DNA of 16,291 nucleotides from JAAYKS01 sp964479435 (lineage in GTDB: Bacteria; Bacillota; Clostridia; Saccharofermentanales; UBA5734): NCBI GenBank assembly GCA_964479435.1, contig CAYZME010000044.1, positions 1-16,291 of the forward strand, written 5' to 3'. The position numbers and the translations under genes were made by a program. Below, piece by piece: positions 1-7,746 of this stretch. How positions within the stretch are numbered: position 1 is the stretch's first letter; every line of letters starts with the position of its first letter. The notes beneath the pieces are model-generated. The model did not search any database. It was not told the origin of the DNA and saw only the letters and a program-made list of their open reading frames with translations.

Positions 1-1402
1 CGGTCGCCGCGTAGGTGTTGGTGAAATTCAGTGCGTTGTAGTTCGCGGACGGGACCACGCTCAGCGTGCCGTCGCCGTTGTCGGTAACGGTGACCGTCAC
101 CGTATAGGTGTTGGTCGCGTAAACGATGCCGCCCAGGCTGCCGACGATCTCCCGCACCGTGTAGGTGTGGGTGCCGACGTCCGCGAGGGTGTAGTTCAGC
201 GCGCCAAAGGCAAAGCTGCCGTTCGCCGCGTTGACCGCGCTATCCAGTTGCGTGTCGCCTTTGTACAGGCCAAAGGTGAACTCGCCCGCCGCCAGGTCGC
301 GGCCGTTGAGCGTCTTTTTGCCCGACAGGGTGACCGAACCGCTCGCGGTGTAGGTGTTGGTGAAGTTGAGCGCGTTGTAGTTGGTCGATGGGACCACGTT
401 CAACGTGCCATCGCCTTTGTCGCTGACGGTGACCGTCACGGTGTAGGTGTGGGTCGCGTAAGCGACGCCGCCCAGCGTGCCGATCACTTCCTTCACCGTG
501 TAGGTGTGGGTGCCGACGTCCGCGAGGGTGTAGTTCAGCGCGCCAAAGGCGTACGTGCCGCCGCTGCTGTTGCTGGCGGTATCGATCGGCGTACCGGTCG
601 CGGTGCTGCCGGCGTACAGCGCGAAGGTGAATTCACCTGCCTGCAACGCGCGGCCGTTGAGGGTCTTGAGACCCGACAGCGTGACCGAGCCGGTGGCGCC
701 GTAGGTGTTGGTGAAGTTCAGTTTGTCGTAATTGGCGGATGGGACGACGGTCAAGGTGCCATCGCCTTTGTCCGCGATCGAGACCGTCACCGTATAGGTG
801 TTGGCCGCGTAGGTGACGCCCGCCAGAGTGCCGGCTTTCTCGACCACGGTATAGGTCTTGGTGCCGACATCCGCCAGGGTGTAGTTCAACGCGGCAAACG
901 AGAACTGGCCGCTGCCGTTGTGGGTCGCTGTGCGCAGCGGGGTGCCGGTCGCGGTGCTGCCGGCGTACAGTTCAAAGGTGAACTCGCTCGCCTGCAAGGC
1001 ACGGCCCGTCAGGGTCTTTTTGCCCGACAGCGTGACCGAGCCGCTCGCGGCGTAGGTATTGGTGAAGTTCAGCGCGTTGTAGTTGCTGGACGGCGTGGCG
1101 CTCAGTGTGCCGTCGCCGTTGTCTGTCACGTTCACCGTCACAGTGTACGTGTTGGTCGCGTACGTGACACCCGACAGCGAACCGGTTTTTTCGACCACGG
1201 TGTAGGTGTGGGCGCCAATATCCGCCAGGGTGTACTGCAACGGCGTGAACGAGAACTGACCGCCGCTGTTGTGGGTCGCTGTGCGCAGCGGTGTCCCGGT
1301 CGCGGTGCTGCCGGCGTACAGCTCAAAGGTGAACTCGCCCGCCTGCAAAGTACGGCCGCTGAGGGTCTTTTTGCCTGACAGGGTCAAGCTGCCCGTCGCG
1401 TG
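1..1402 (-). repeat. Tandem FctA-like (isopeptide pilin) domain repeats, ~351 bp unit
   Basis: On the + strand the phrase GTAGGTGTTGGTGAA (complement of the codons for the FTNTY motif) recurs at 11, 350, 701, 1052 and 1403 with small changes. The unit lengths are therefore 339, 351, 351 and 351 bp, or 113, 117, 117 and 117 residues. Every unit starts ...VTLSGKKTLxGR, has GEFTFxLY and YTLADVGTHTYTV, and ends NALNFTNTY. The unit nearest the window edge is four residues shorter because the loop after the FxLY motif is different. The near identity of the units at DNA level points to recent expansion. The array continues beyond base 1, so total copy number is unknown. Confidence 0.93.
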
Positions 1403-4120
1403 GTAGGTGTTGGTAAAGGCCACGCTGGCGCCGCCGCCGGGCAAAGTACCCGAAGCGCTGCCGGACGCGGGCGTTACTGTGTAACCACTGCGCGCGGTCT
1501 CGGTTACGGTGTAACTCGAGCCAATCGCCACGCCATCGATCCGGGCGGTCTGACCGCCTTTGAGCTGCAACACGCCGTTGGTGATTTGTACGGTCGTGCT
1601 GCCGGCCGGGGACGCGGTGGTGATGGTCGCGGAGCCGTTGTAGGGGCTGCCGTCGATTTTGACCAGGAAGTCAAAGACGTGCGCCGGGTTACCGCCCGCG
1701 TTTGTTTTGCTGACGATCAGCCACGAGGGGCTGCGAACGGTAATGGTGACCAGCGCCGGTTCGGACTTCATCACCAGCGTGGTGTCGCCGCTGCCGGTCG
1801 TCTGGGTCAGATAGTACGGGAAGGTCACCGTATAGTCGGAGTCGATCAGCGGATCGTCCGGCGTAAACGTGAATTTCCCGGTGCCGGCGTCATAGGACAA
1901 TGTGCCCGAAACGCCCGGCCGCGAATACGTCAGTGACCCATAAACAGGGGTCATGCCGCTGACCGCGGGAATGACAAACGCCGCGCCCTCGTCGACCAGG
2001 ACGTTGACCGCCGGATCGTTGTCACGCACGTCAAACACCACGGACCCGTTCCAGGGAACCGAGTAGTTGTCATCGGCGGCAAACGCGTTGAGCTGTGCTT
2101 CGGGGATCGGGAAGGTCATCGGTGACGACGTGCCCGCAGGCGGCGTCGGCATCACGTGGTTAAAGGTCAGCGTAGCCGCGTCGTTGGTGTCGGCGACGCC
2201 ATAATACGGGGTTTTGCCGGTCAGGGTGTACGTCAACTTGTGCCCTGCCGGATATAGGTCGCCGATGTTCCAGACGATGGTGGTCGTCCCATCGGGATGG
2301 TTGGTGGTAGTGATCTGTCCGGCGGCCGGTACGGCGCCGTTGATGCGAATGCTGCTGACATCCAGTGTCCACTCCGCCGATACGATGTCGGTCACGACGC
2401 CGTTGGTCGCCACCTTGTCGATCATGCCGGAGATGGTGTAATAGATCTCGTTGAGAGCCGAGGACTGTGTCGTCTCGTAATACTTGAACTCATAGTCCAG
2501 GCTGGGTTTGACCGTACCGGTGAGGGTGCCGGACCCGGACCAGTTGATGTTCGTGACATCCATCTGCTCGTCCAACAGGGCACGGGCGATCTTCGTTTGG
2601 AAAGTGGTCAGTCCTTCCAACAGGCCGACGGTAAAGATTTTGACCGAGCCGTTGGTGCCGGCCTTGCTGTGGGTCATCGCGGCCACGCCGGCGGCGATGG
2701 CTTCGTTGAGCTCGGCGACCGAAGTCTGCGAACCGCTGCCGTCAGAGGTCGCCGACATGCTGTCGGTATAGCGGTAAGTGGGGACACCGTCCGTCATAAA
2801 GACGATGACGCGCTGACCGGTGGTGTTGGCCTCAGCCAGGAACTCGGCGTCGGTCCGCCCTTCGAGTTCCATCACCTTGTCGGCGGCGAGAAAGCCTCCC
2901 TCGGTGTTGGTACCGCCGTCATTGCCGCCGGTGATCACAAAGCCGTTGATCACATCGGCGACGTTGGCTTTGGACTGGGTGAAGTAGGTGCGCCCGCCGC
3001 CGCCGGTGATGTTGGAGACAAAGCGCCATTCCTGCGCGGAGCCAAAATTGTACGCGTAGGCGTCGGTGCCATATTTGACGACCGCCACGCGGCTGAGCGG
3101 GTGGTTGTCAATGATGGTATTGGCCAGCGTGATCGCCGCGCTTTGCATATCCTGCAGCTTGGTATCGGTGTCGTCCATGCTGTTGGAGACGTCCAAAACG
3201 AGGACCAGGTCGATCGGTTTGTGCAACGGCACGGGATCGACGTCCAAGGTCACCGCGGTCTTGCGATGTTGCGGCAACTTGCTGGTGATGTCAAACGGAT
3301 CGCTCATCGCGTAGGTGTCAAACGGGGTCGCCGATTTATCGACCGTGATTTCGCCACCCGACATGATGCTTTCATCCATCCATTGCGCGTAGACTGTGAT
3401 GTTGGCGGTGACCGGCGTCAGCCCGGCAAATTCCGTGCCGGAACCGTCCGCGGCCGTGTTCCAGCCCCGGAAATGGTAGCCGTTGCGGGTCGGCGGTTGC
3501 GGCATCGCCACCCGGCTCCCGCCATCGACCGTCGCCGACGTCGGAACCGCGTTGGTGTCGCCGCCGTTTTTGTCAAACGTGACTGTGAACTGTTTAATGG
3601 TGTTGTTGATCCGGAAGCGGAGATCCCCGCTGGCAGCCGACCAGCTGCTGCCGTTGTTACTGGTCAGGCGGCTGCCGTTCGGATACGCACTACTAGAAGT
3701 TGCATAGTCATACTTGAGACTCCCGCTGGAATAAGCGATCACCGCGTAGTACTGTGTACCGGCGTTGAGGCTGACCGGCGTGGCGAAAGTAAAGGTCTTC
3801 CATCCATTTGTCCGCACGCTCGTATCGGTGCTGGTGCCCAGCACCACTCCGCCCGGCGTGCGGATAGCGACCCTGACCGTGCGGGTCCCACTGGAGGACG
3901 TGCTCGAGCTTTGCATAAAAAACTCGACGCTGTTAACTGTGATGGCTTTTGTCGGTGTAAAGCTCTGGCCAAAATAAGTTGTGCTGCCAGATGTGGTGCT
4001 ACCTGATTCGTTGGCGATCGTCTCACTGGCCGCCAAGGCCGGTACCCATGCCAGTCCCAACGTCAGTGAAAACGTCAGCAACAAGGCAAGCCACTTGTTC
4101 CTTTTCCTTTTTGTTTTCAT
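1..4120 (-). CDS. Giant secreted VWA adhesin with FctA/Spy0128-like isopeptide repeats (3' end outside window)
   Basis: Start is ATG at 4120, with a GGAGGG ribosome site just upstream; at least 1,373 residues are visible and the frame is open at base 1. In order: signal peptide (residues 1-30, KTKRKRNK then a hydrophobic core, cleavage ALA/A); a Ser/Thr-rich beta-sandwich (~33-165); an InlB/Listeria-Bacteroides type repeat (~177-246, ends GWNTAADGSG...VYAQW); a VWA domain (~300-525) with a complete MIDAS (DVSNSM, GGTNTE, MTDG); a pilin-like beta domain (~530-660); a Big_9-like Ig domain (DDNYSVPWNGSVVFDVRDND); a Spy0128/Cna-B-like domain; then four full FctA-like repeats and the start of a fifth. 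Each repeat carries the Lys (GKKTL), Glu (YTVVE or equivalent) and Asn (FTNTY) expected for intramolecular isopeptide bonds. The family predicts a wall-anchored stalk with a binding tip; the C-terminal sorting signal would lie outside the window. Ligand unknown. Confidence 0.93.
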   Translation of the reverse strand, partial: MKTKRKRNKWLALLLTFSLTLGLAWVPALAASETIANESGSTTSGSTTYFGQSFTPTKAITVNSVEFFMQSSSTSSSGTRTVRVAIRTPGGVVLGTSTDTSVRTNGWKTFTFATPVSLNAGTQYYAVIAYSSGSLKYDYATSSSAYPNGSRLTSNNGSSWSAASGDLRFRINNTIKQFTVTFDKNGGDTNAVPTSATVDGGSRVAMPQPPTRNGYHFRGWNTAADGSGTEFAGLTPVTANITVYAQWMDESIMSGGEITVDKSATPFDTYAMSDPFDITSKLPQHRKTAVTLDVDPVPLHKPIDLVLVLDVSNSMDDTDTKLQDMQSAAITLANTIIDNHPLSRVAVVKYGTDAYAYNFGSAQEWRFVSNITGGGGRTYFTQSKANVADVINGFVITGGNDGGTNTEGGFLAADKVMELEGRTDAEFLAEANTTGQRVIVFMTDGVPTYRYTDSMSATSDGSGSQTSVAELNEAIAAGVAAMTHSKAGTNGSVKIFTVGLLEGLTTFQTKIARALLDEQMDVTNINWSGSGTLTGTVKPSLDYEFKYYETTQSSALNEIYYTISGMIDKVATNGVVTDIVSAEWTLDVSSIRINGAVPAAGQITTTNHPDGTTTIVWNIGDLYPAGHKLTYTLTGKTPYYGVADTNDAATLTFNHVMPTPPAGTSSPMTFPIPEAQLNAFAADDNYSVPWNGSVVFDVRDNDPAVNVLVDEGAAFVIPAVSGMTPVYGSLTYSRPGVSGTLSYDAGTGKFTFTPDDPLIDSDYTVTFPYYLTQTTGSGDTTLVMKSEPALVTITVRSPSWLIVSKTNAGGNPAHVFDFLVKIDGSPYNGSATITTASPAGSTTVQITNGVLQLKGGQTARIDGVAIGSSYTVTETARSGYTVTPASGSASGTLPGGGASVAFTNTYHATGSLTLSGKKTLSGRTLQAGEFTFELYAGSTATGTPLRTATHNSGGQFSFTPLQYTLADIGAHTYTVVEKTGSLSGVTYATNTYTVTVNVTDNGDGTLSATPSSNYNALNFTNTYAASGSVTLSGKKTLTGRALQASEFTFELYAGSTATGTPLRTATHNGSGQFSFAALNYTLADVGTKTYTVVEKAGTLAGVTYAANTYTVTVSIADKGDGTLTVVPSANYDKLNFTNTYGATGSVTLSGLKTLNGRALQAGEFTFALYAGSTATGTPIDTASNSSGGTYAFGALNYTLADVGTHTYTVKEVIGTLGGVAYATHTYTVTVTVSDKGDGTLNVVPSTNYNALNFTNTYTASGSVTLSGKKTLNGRDLAAGEFTFGLYKGDTQLDSAVNAANGSFAFGALNYTLADVGTHTYTVREIVGSLGGIVYATNTYTVTVTVTDNGDGTLSVVPSANYNALNFTNTYAAT

Positions 4121-4199
4121 GTACCTTCCCTCCATAACCACTGGTGCCAAACAGTTGTCTCTCATCCTGATCCGGTTATTGAGGGGGTAGCCAGATCGC

Positions 4200-4221
4200 C
4201 GTCCGCGAACGTTCGCGGACG
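4200..4221. other. Perfect 22-bp palindrome in the adhesin leader
   Basis: Bases 4200-4221 are a perfect inverted repeat with half-site CGTCCGCGAAC. In the transcript it would form a stable hairpin about 80 nt before the adhesin start and just downstream of the riboswitch. No T-run follows it on either strand, so it is not an ordinary intrinsic terminator. It could be part of the expression platform, an RNA stability element, or a DNA-binding site. Confidence 0.8.
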
Positions 4222-4223
4222 AC

Positions 4224-4260
4224 AAAAGCAGCCCAACCACCTCACCGGTAGCCGGACTGC
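4224..4260 (-). terminator. Candidate terminator-like arm overlapping the riboswitch 3' side
   Basis: On the minus strand GCAGTCC (4254-4260) can pair with GGGCTGC (4228-4234), with one G-U pair, and is followed by TTTT (4224-4227). The 5' arm lies inside the 3' part of the c-di-GMP aptamer, so this hairpin and the folded aptamer would compete. That is the geometry of an expression platform in which ligand binding favours read-through. The loop is long (~19 nt) and the T-run is short, so this is tentative. Confidence 0.35.
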
Positions 4261-4343
4261 CTTAACGGTTATGTACCGCCGTCGTAGACTCCTAGGCTTT
4301 GCGTCGCTGCGTTTTCACGCAGGTTGCCCTTTACGATTTGATT
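4240..4343 (-). ncRNA. Cyclic-di-GMP-I (GEMM-I) riboswitch
   Basis: Reading the minus strand: AAAGGGCAACC, then the P2 hairpin TGCGT-GAAA-ACGCA with its GAAA tetraloop, then GACGCAAAGCC, then P3 beginning TAGGAGTCTACGACGG and closing near GGCAGTCC, then GGCTACCGGT. These are the signature blocks of GEMM-I. The middle G of AGGGC (G20 in the Vibrio Vc2 aptamer) is kept, which fits c-di-GMP rather than cGAMP. One A is missing relative to the common GGGCAAACC. It sits between a sigma-A promoter and the adhesin ATG at 4120, so it should control that gene in cis. Whether it is an ON or OFF switch is not certain. Confidence 0.92.
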
Positions 4344-4366
4344 ACGTGTTATTCATTTGTAACATC

Positions 4367-4395
4367 ATCTTACGGCCTCGTTTAGAGGTTGTCAA
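4367..4395 (-). promoter_or_regulatory. Sigma-A type promoter of the riboswitch-adhesin transcript
   Basis: On the minus strand: -35 TTGACA (4390-4395), exactly 17 bp spacer, -10 TAAGAT (4367-4372). The predicted start lies near 4360, about 20 nt before the riboswitch. The spacer contains a short CCTC/GAGG inverted repeat. Confidence 0.82.
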
Positions 4396-4512
4396 TGCTA
4401 TTTTTCATCGATTTACCACTTAACAACAACATCTTTTTTGCGCCCACAGGCGTGTTTTATGCCCTTTTCGCGGTTACTGTAACAAATGGCCCCGATTCCG
4501 CGCGGCTGCAAT

Positions 4513-4546
4513 CAAAAAGCCCGCGGGTCTCGTGGACCCGCGGGCT
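4513..4546 (-). terminator. Intrinsic terminator of the reductase-epimerase cluster
   Basis: A perfect 12-bp stem (AGCCCGCGGGTC, 4518-4529, with its complement at 4535-4546) and a 5-nt loop is followed on the minus strand by TTTTTGAT. It lies 27 bp after the stop codon at 4573 and separates this cluster from the adhesin promoter. Confidence 0.93.
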
Positions 4547-4572
4547 CAGATCGGTGAAGGATGTGGGTGTGA

Positions 4573-5574
4573 TTATTCGTTTTCATCCCGGGTCCAGGAA
4601 TACATGGGCTCGTATCCCAGTTCGCGGCGGGATTTTTCGATCGAGATCAGGCCTTCGCGGCCGGAGATGTCGAGGCCGAGTCCTTTTTCCAGCATCAGCG
4701 GCCAGCGGCGCTTGAGTGCTTCTTGCGTCGAGTGGCGATAGTGGCAGTCGGTCGCGACGTAGTAGGGTTCGAATTTGTTTTGCATCTCGTTTTCCATGCA
4801 CAAGAGGATGAAGCGCGCGATGTCGCGGGCGTCTGCGTACTGGTAGGTCGAGTTGTTAAAATACCCCTTTTCCGTCTCGGGGCACTCGGGCACGTCGATG
4901 TTGAAGCGATGCGTCCGGCGGGACATCTCGAAATTGTGGTAGTAGACGCCCAGCAGGCGCAGCGCGACGGTCTCGATGCCGTAGGCGCGCGAGAAAGCCT
5001 TGAGGACTTCTTCGCCCAGGACTTTGGAGAGCGAATAGCTGTCTTCGGGTTCCAGCGGGGTGTTCTCGTCCATCGGCAGGTAGGACGGGATATAGGGTGT
5101 GCCGCTGATGCGGAAGCCCAATCCCAGGACAAAGAAGCTGGAAGCGTGGATGACGCGGCGGACTCCGCCGATGCGGCGGGCGGCGTCCATCAGGGTGTAG
5201 GTGCCCATGGTGTTGACGCGCATGGTCAGGTCTTCATCCATCCGCTGCGAGAAGCGGGCGCCGGTCTCGGAAAAATCGAGGTCGTATTCTTTGGCGTAGG
5301 GCGGCTGCAGTTCGGTGTTGAACGGGATCGCGCCCAGGCTGATGATCATCTCGGCTTCGGCCATCGTGATCGCGCGCATGCAATCGCCGAGGTTGGTGAG
5401 GTCGGCGCGCACAAAGGGGACGTTGAGTTTGGCGTTTTCGGAGTCGGGGGCGTACGGAACCTGGTCGGTCCCGACCACGCGGTACCCGGCTTCAACGAGC
5501 GCCGGCACAACAAAATTGCCGAGCCGCCCGGCCGCGCCGGTGACGAGAACTTTCATACCTGCTTTTTTTGCCAT
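4573..5574 (-). CDS. NAD-dependent epimerase/dehydratase (extended SDR), paralogue 1
   Basis: 333 residues. The start at 5574 is preceded by AAGGAGAG at good distance. The N-terminal Rossmann motif TGAAGRLG (residues 12-19) and an acidic residue after beta-2 (GTDQVPY) indicate NAD(H). The active-site Ser lies in HASSFFV and the Tyr/Lys pair in YSLSK (Y180, K184), all as in extended short-chain dehydrogenases such as GalE and uronate dehydrogenase. Length is normal. The next gene upstream (5702-6718) is a close paralogue, alike over its whole length, so the two arose by duplication. It ends the cluster and is followed by a strong terminator. The substrate cannot be read from the sequence; a sugar nucleotide or free sugar/uronic acid is likely. 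GalE is a possible but unproven name. Confidence 0.92.
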   Translation of the reverse strand: MAKKAGMKVLVTGAAGRLGNFVVPALVEAGYRVVGTDQVPYAPDSENAKLNVPFVRADLTNLGDCMRAITMAEAEMIISLGAIPFNTELQPPYAKEYDLDFSETGARFSQRMDEDLTMRVNTMGTYTLMDAARRIGGVRRVIHASSFFVLGLGFRISGTPYIPSYLPMDENTPLEPEDSYSLSKVLGEEVLKAFSRAYGIETVALRLLGVYYHNFEMSRRTHRFNIDVPECPETEKGYFNNSTYQYADARDIARFILLCMENEMQNKFEPYYVATDCHYRHSTQEALKRRWPLMLEKGLGLDISGREGLISIEKSRRELGYEPMYSWTRDENE

Positions 5575-5657
5575 GGTTGTACTCTCCTTGTCATCTGTGT
5601 TTCATCTCCCGGGGCTTGTACACGGACGGCGGCTCCCCGCTGCCGCATGCTGGTTCC

Positions 5658-5688
5658 ATCATAGCACGCCATAGGTCAATATGTGCAA
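5658..5688 (-). promoter_or_regulatory. Possible internal promoter before epimerase paralogue 1
   Basis: In the 127-bp gap between the two epimerase genes the minus strand carries TGC-TATGAT (extended -10, 5658-5666) with TTGCAC at 5683-5688. The 19-bp spacing is long, but the extended -10 may compensate. The gap is larger than the 31 bp between the first two genes of the cluster, which supports separate expression of the last gene. Confidence 0.4.
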
Positions 5689-5701
5689 CTACAAGTCGAA
5701 A

Positions 5702-6718
5702 TTATTCAACTACGACGTTGTCCCGCGCGGGGTCGTCGCGCCAGGAGTGGCGCGGCCGATAGCCCAGCTCGCGTTCGGCCTTGGCGATGGAAATCAGGCC
5801 CTCGCTGCCGGGGATGGCGTCGACCAGACCCGGCTTGTCCAGCAGCTGCCAGCGTTTGCGAATCACTTCGGCGGTGGTTTCGCGGTATTTGGTGTCGGTG
5901 GCGACAAAATACGGCTCAAATTTGCTCTTCATTTCGGCGGCCAAAGCCAACTCGACAAAATGCGCGATGTCGCGGGCGTCCGCGTATTGGTGGGTGGTGT
6001 TGTTGGGATAGCCCTTGGACGGGTCGGGGTTGGCGGGGACCGTGATGCCGAAACGGTGGGTGCGGCGCGATCGCTCGAGATCGTGGTAGTACACGCCCAG
6101 CAGGCGCATGGCGATGGTCTCGATGCCATAGGCGCGGGAGAACGCGTGCAAAATCTCCTCGCCCAGCACTTTGGACAGCGAGTAGGTGTCCTCCGGTTCC
6201 AGCGGTGTGTTTTCGTCCAGCGGCAGCGAGGTCGGCAGGTAAGGGTCGCCACTGAGGCGGAACCCCAGCCCGAGGACAAAAAAGCTCGAGGCGTGGACGA
6301 CGCGGGTGGCTTTTTTAAGGCGGCGGATGGCGTCCATCAGGGTGTAGGTGCCCATGGTGTTGACGCGCATCGTCAGGTCTTCGTCCATGAACTGCGTAAA
6401 GCGGGCGCCGGTTTCGCTGTTGGCTAGGTCGTAGGTTTTGGCGTAGGGCGGCTGCAGTTCGGAGTTGCCGGGGATGGCGCCCAGGCTGACGACCGCGTCG
6501 GCCTCGGCGAGGGTGAGGGCGCGCATGCAGTCGCTCAGATCGGTGAGGTCGGCCCGGACAAACGGCACTCCGGCTTTGGCGTTGGCGGAATCCGGGTGGT
6601 ACGGGACCAGGTCGGTGCCCGTGACCCGGTATCCCCGCTCGATCAGCCGCGGCACCACAAAGTTGCCGAGCCGTCCGGCCGCGCCGGTGACAAGGATTTT
6701 GTCGAACTGGTTGCTCAT
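5702..6718 (-). CDS. NAD-dependent epimerase/dehydratase (extended SDR), paralogue 2
   Basis: 338 residues, start at 6718 preceded by CGGAGGAAA. Rossmann motif TGAAGRLG at residues 11-18, acidic residue at the end of beta-2 (GTDLVPY), active-site Ser in HASSFFV (~144-145), Tyr/Lys in YSLSK (Y179, K183). It shares long identical blocks with the 4573-5574 product (for example MDEDLTMRVNTMGTYTLMDA and FSRAYGIET) and differs mostly in the C-terminal third and in loops facing the substrate pocket. This suggests duplication followed by a change in substrate. It lies 31 bp after the dehydrogenase gene at 6750-7673, so the two are probably co-transcribed and may act in one oxidation or epimerisation route. 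Exact substrate unknown. Confidence 0.92.
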   Translation of the reverse strand: MSNQFDKILVTGAAGRLGNFVVPRLIERGYRVTGTDLVPYHPDSANAKAGVPFVRADLTDLSDCMRALTLAEADAVVSLGAIPGNSELQPPYAKTYDLANSETGARFTQFMDEDLTMRVNTMGTYTLMDAIRRLKKATRVVHASSFFVLGLGFRLSGDPYLPTSLPLDENTPLEPEDTYSLSKVLGEEILHAFSRAYGIETIAMRLLGVYYHDLERSRRTHRFGITVPANPDPSKGYPNNTTHQYADARDIAHFVELALAAEMKSKFEPYFVATDTKYRETTAEVIRKRWQLLDKPGLVDAIPGSEGLISIAKAERELGYRPRHSWRDDPARDNVVVE

Positions 6719-6749
6719 GCAGATTTCCTCCGATTTATATAGTTATTAA

Positions 6750-7673
6750 TTAGGAGCGGGAGGAGCCGATTTCATAGCCGGCGAGTTTTTCCAACGCTTT
6801 GACCAGGGACTGGTTGCCCAACTCCGGCCCGCCGGGCTCATTCTCGACCATGTTGAACAGCTGGTGCACCAGGCTGGTACCCAGTGCCGGTACGCCCATT
6901 TGGCGCGCGGCTTCGAGCACCAGGCGCAGATCTTTTTGCTGCAGTTTGACCATGAAGCCGGGAGCAAAATCGCGTGCCGCGACCTTGGGCCCGTGGCGTC
7001 CCAACAACGTCGACTGCGCGGAACCGCCCATCAGGGCGGCGATAAAGGCGGGCAGATCCAAACCGGCTTTGTCGGCGTACAGCAGCCCTTCGCTCAGCGC
7101 CAGGATGTGGATCGCGCCGACGATCTGGTTGCCAAGTTTGGCCGCCTGGCCGCAGCCCGGGTCGCCCATTCGGGTCACGCTGGACGCCATCGTCGACAAC
7201 AGCGGCTGACAGCGGTCAAACACCTCGGCCCGGCATCCGCAAAAAACGGTGAGCGTGCCGGCTATGGCACCGGCTTCACCTCCGGATACCGGCGCGTCCA
7301 TCCACGCCAGCCCGGCCGCCTCGGCCGCCGCCGCCAACTCGCGGGTGGCCGCGGGCGAGATGGTGCTCATATCGATCACCACCGCGCCGGGCCGGGCACC
7401 GGCAAAAATACCGTCTGTCCCTTGCATCACTTGCACCACATCGGGGGTGTCGCTGACCATCGTGATCACAAAGTCCGCGCCCGCGGCCGCGCCGGCCGGG
7501 GTGTCACAGACGGTCGCGCCTGCCGCCGCCAGCGGCGCCGCTTTGGCGGCGGTCCGGTTGTAGACACGCAACGGATAACCGGCTTGCAGCACATGTTTTG
7601 CCATCGGCAATCCCATGATGCCCAAGCCGACAAAACCAATGACGGGTAAGCTGTTCTGGTCGTTTATGCTCAT
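6750..7673 (-). CDS. Beta-hydroxyacid dehydrogenase (2-hydroxy-3-oxopropionate reductase / 3-hydroxyisobutyrate dehydrogenase family)
   Basis: 307 residues, start at 7673 with AAGGGG upstream. Family motifs are complete: N-terminal nucleotide site GFVGLGIMG (13-21), substrate-binding DAPVSGGEAGA (127-136), catalytic Lys in GCGQAAKLGNQ (K179), and the C-terminal KLQQKD motif (K247/D248). The NR at residues 39-40 after beta-2 (VYNRT) favours NADP(H). Members reduce tartronate semialdehyde to D-glycerate (GarR/GlxR) or oxidise 3-hydroxyisobutyrate; sequence alone does not separate these. It is the first gene of a cluster with two sugar-type SDR enzymes, which fits sugar-acid metabolism better than valine breakdown, but this is inference from context. 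Confidence 0.9.
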   Translation of the reverse strand: MSINDQNSLPVIGFVGLGIMGLPMAKHVLQAGYPLRVYNRTAAKAAPLAAAGATVCDTPAGAAAGADFVITMVSDTPDVVQVMQGTDGIFAGARPGAVVIDMSTISPAATRELAAAAEAAGLAWMDAPVSGGEAGAIAGTLTVFCGCRAEVFDRCQPLLSTMASSVTRMGDPGCGQAAKLGNQIVGAIHILALSEGLLYADKAGLDLPAFIAALMGGSAQSTLLGRHGPKVAARDFAPGFMVKLQQKDLRLVLEAARQMGVPALGTSLVHQLFNMVENEPGGPELGNQSLVKALEKLAGYEIGSSRS

Positions 7674-7746
7674 GTCGAACCCCTTGTTTTTCGTGAGATT
7701 GCCCCACCCGCCTCACACGTGGCGGGCCGCGCTGCATCCATTCTAG
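7674..7746. other. Divergent intergenic region, dehydrogenase side
   Basis: Between the minus-strand dehydrogenase and the plus-strand acyltransferase. It holds a GC hairpin, CCCGCC (7707-7712) with GGCGGG (7721-7726) and an 8-nt loop, in the untranslated leader of the dehydrogenase gene. A TAGAAT-like -10 occurs on the minus strand at 7739-7744, but without a recognisable -35, so the cluster promoter is not assigned. Confidence 0.4.

Noticed and set aside
167..1378. 403-residue plus-strand ORF
   Set aside because: Antisense shadow of the FctA-like repeats; Arg/Gly/Val-rich composition, no ribosome site, and the minus-strand frame has clear domain motifs.
11..1402. CRISPR or noncoding tandem repeat
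   Set aside because: The 351/339-bp period is a whole number of codons and encodes a known protein domain.
2297..4006. 569-residue plus-strand ORF
   Set aside because: Antisense shadow of the VWA part of the adhesin; no recognisable domain, and the minus strand carries a full MIDAS.
4200..4221. LexA/SOS box or simple terminator
   Set aside because: The Gram-positive LexA box has four bases between GAAC and GTTC, absent here; no T-run follows on either strand.
4723..7649. Long plus-strand ORFs opposite the epimerase and dehydrogenase genes
   Set aside because: Shadows in GC-rich DNA; the minus strand has complete Rossmann and catalytic motifs and good ribosome sites.
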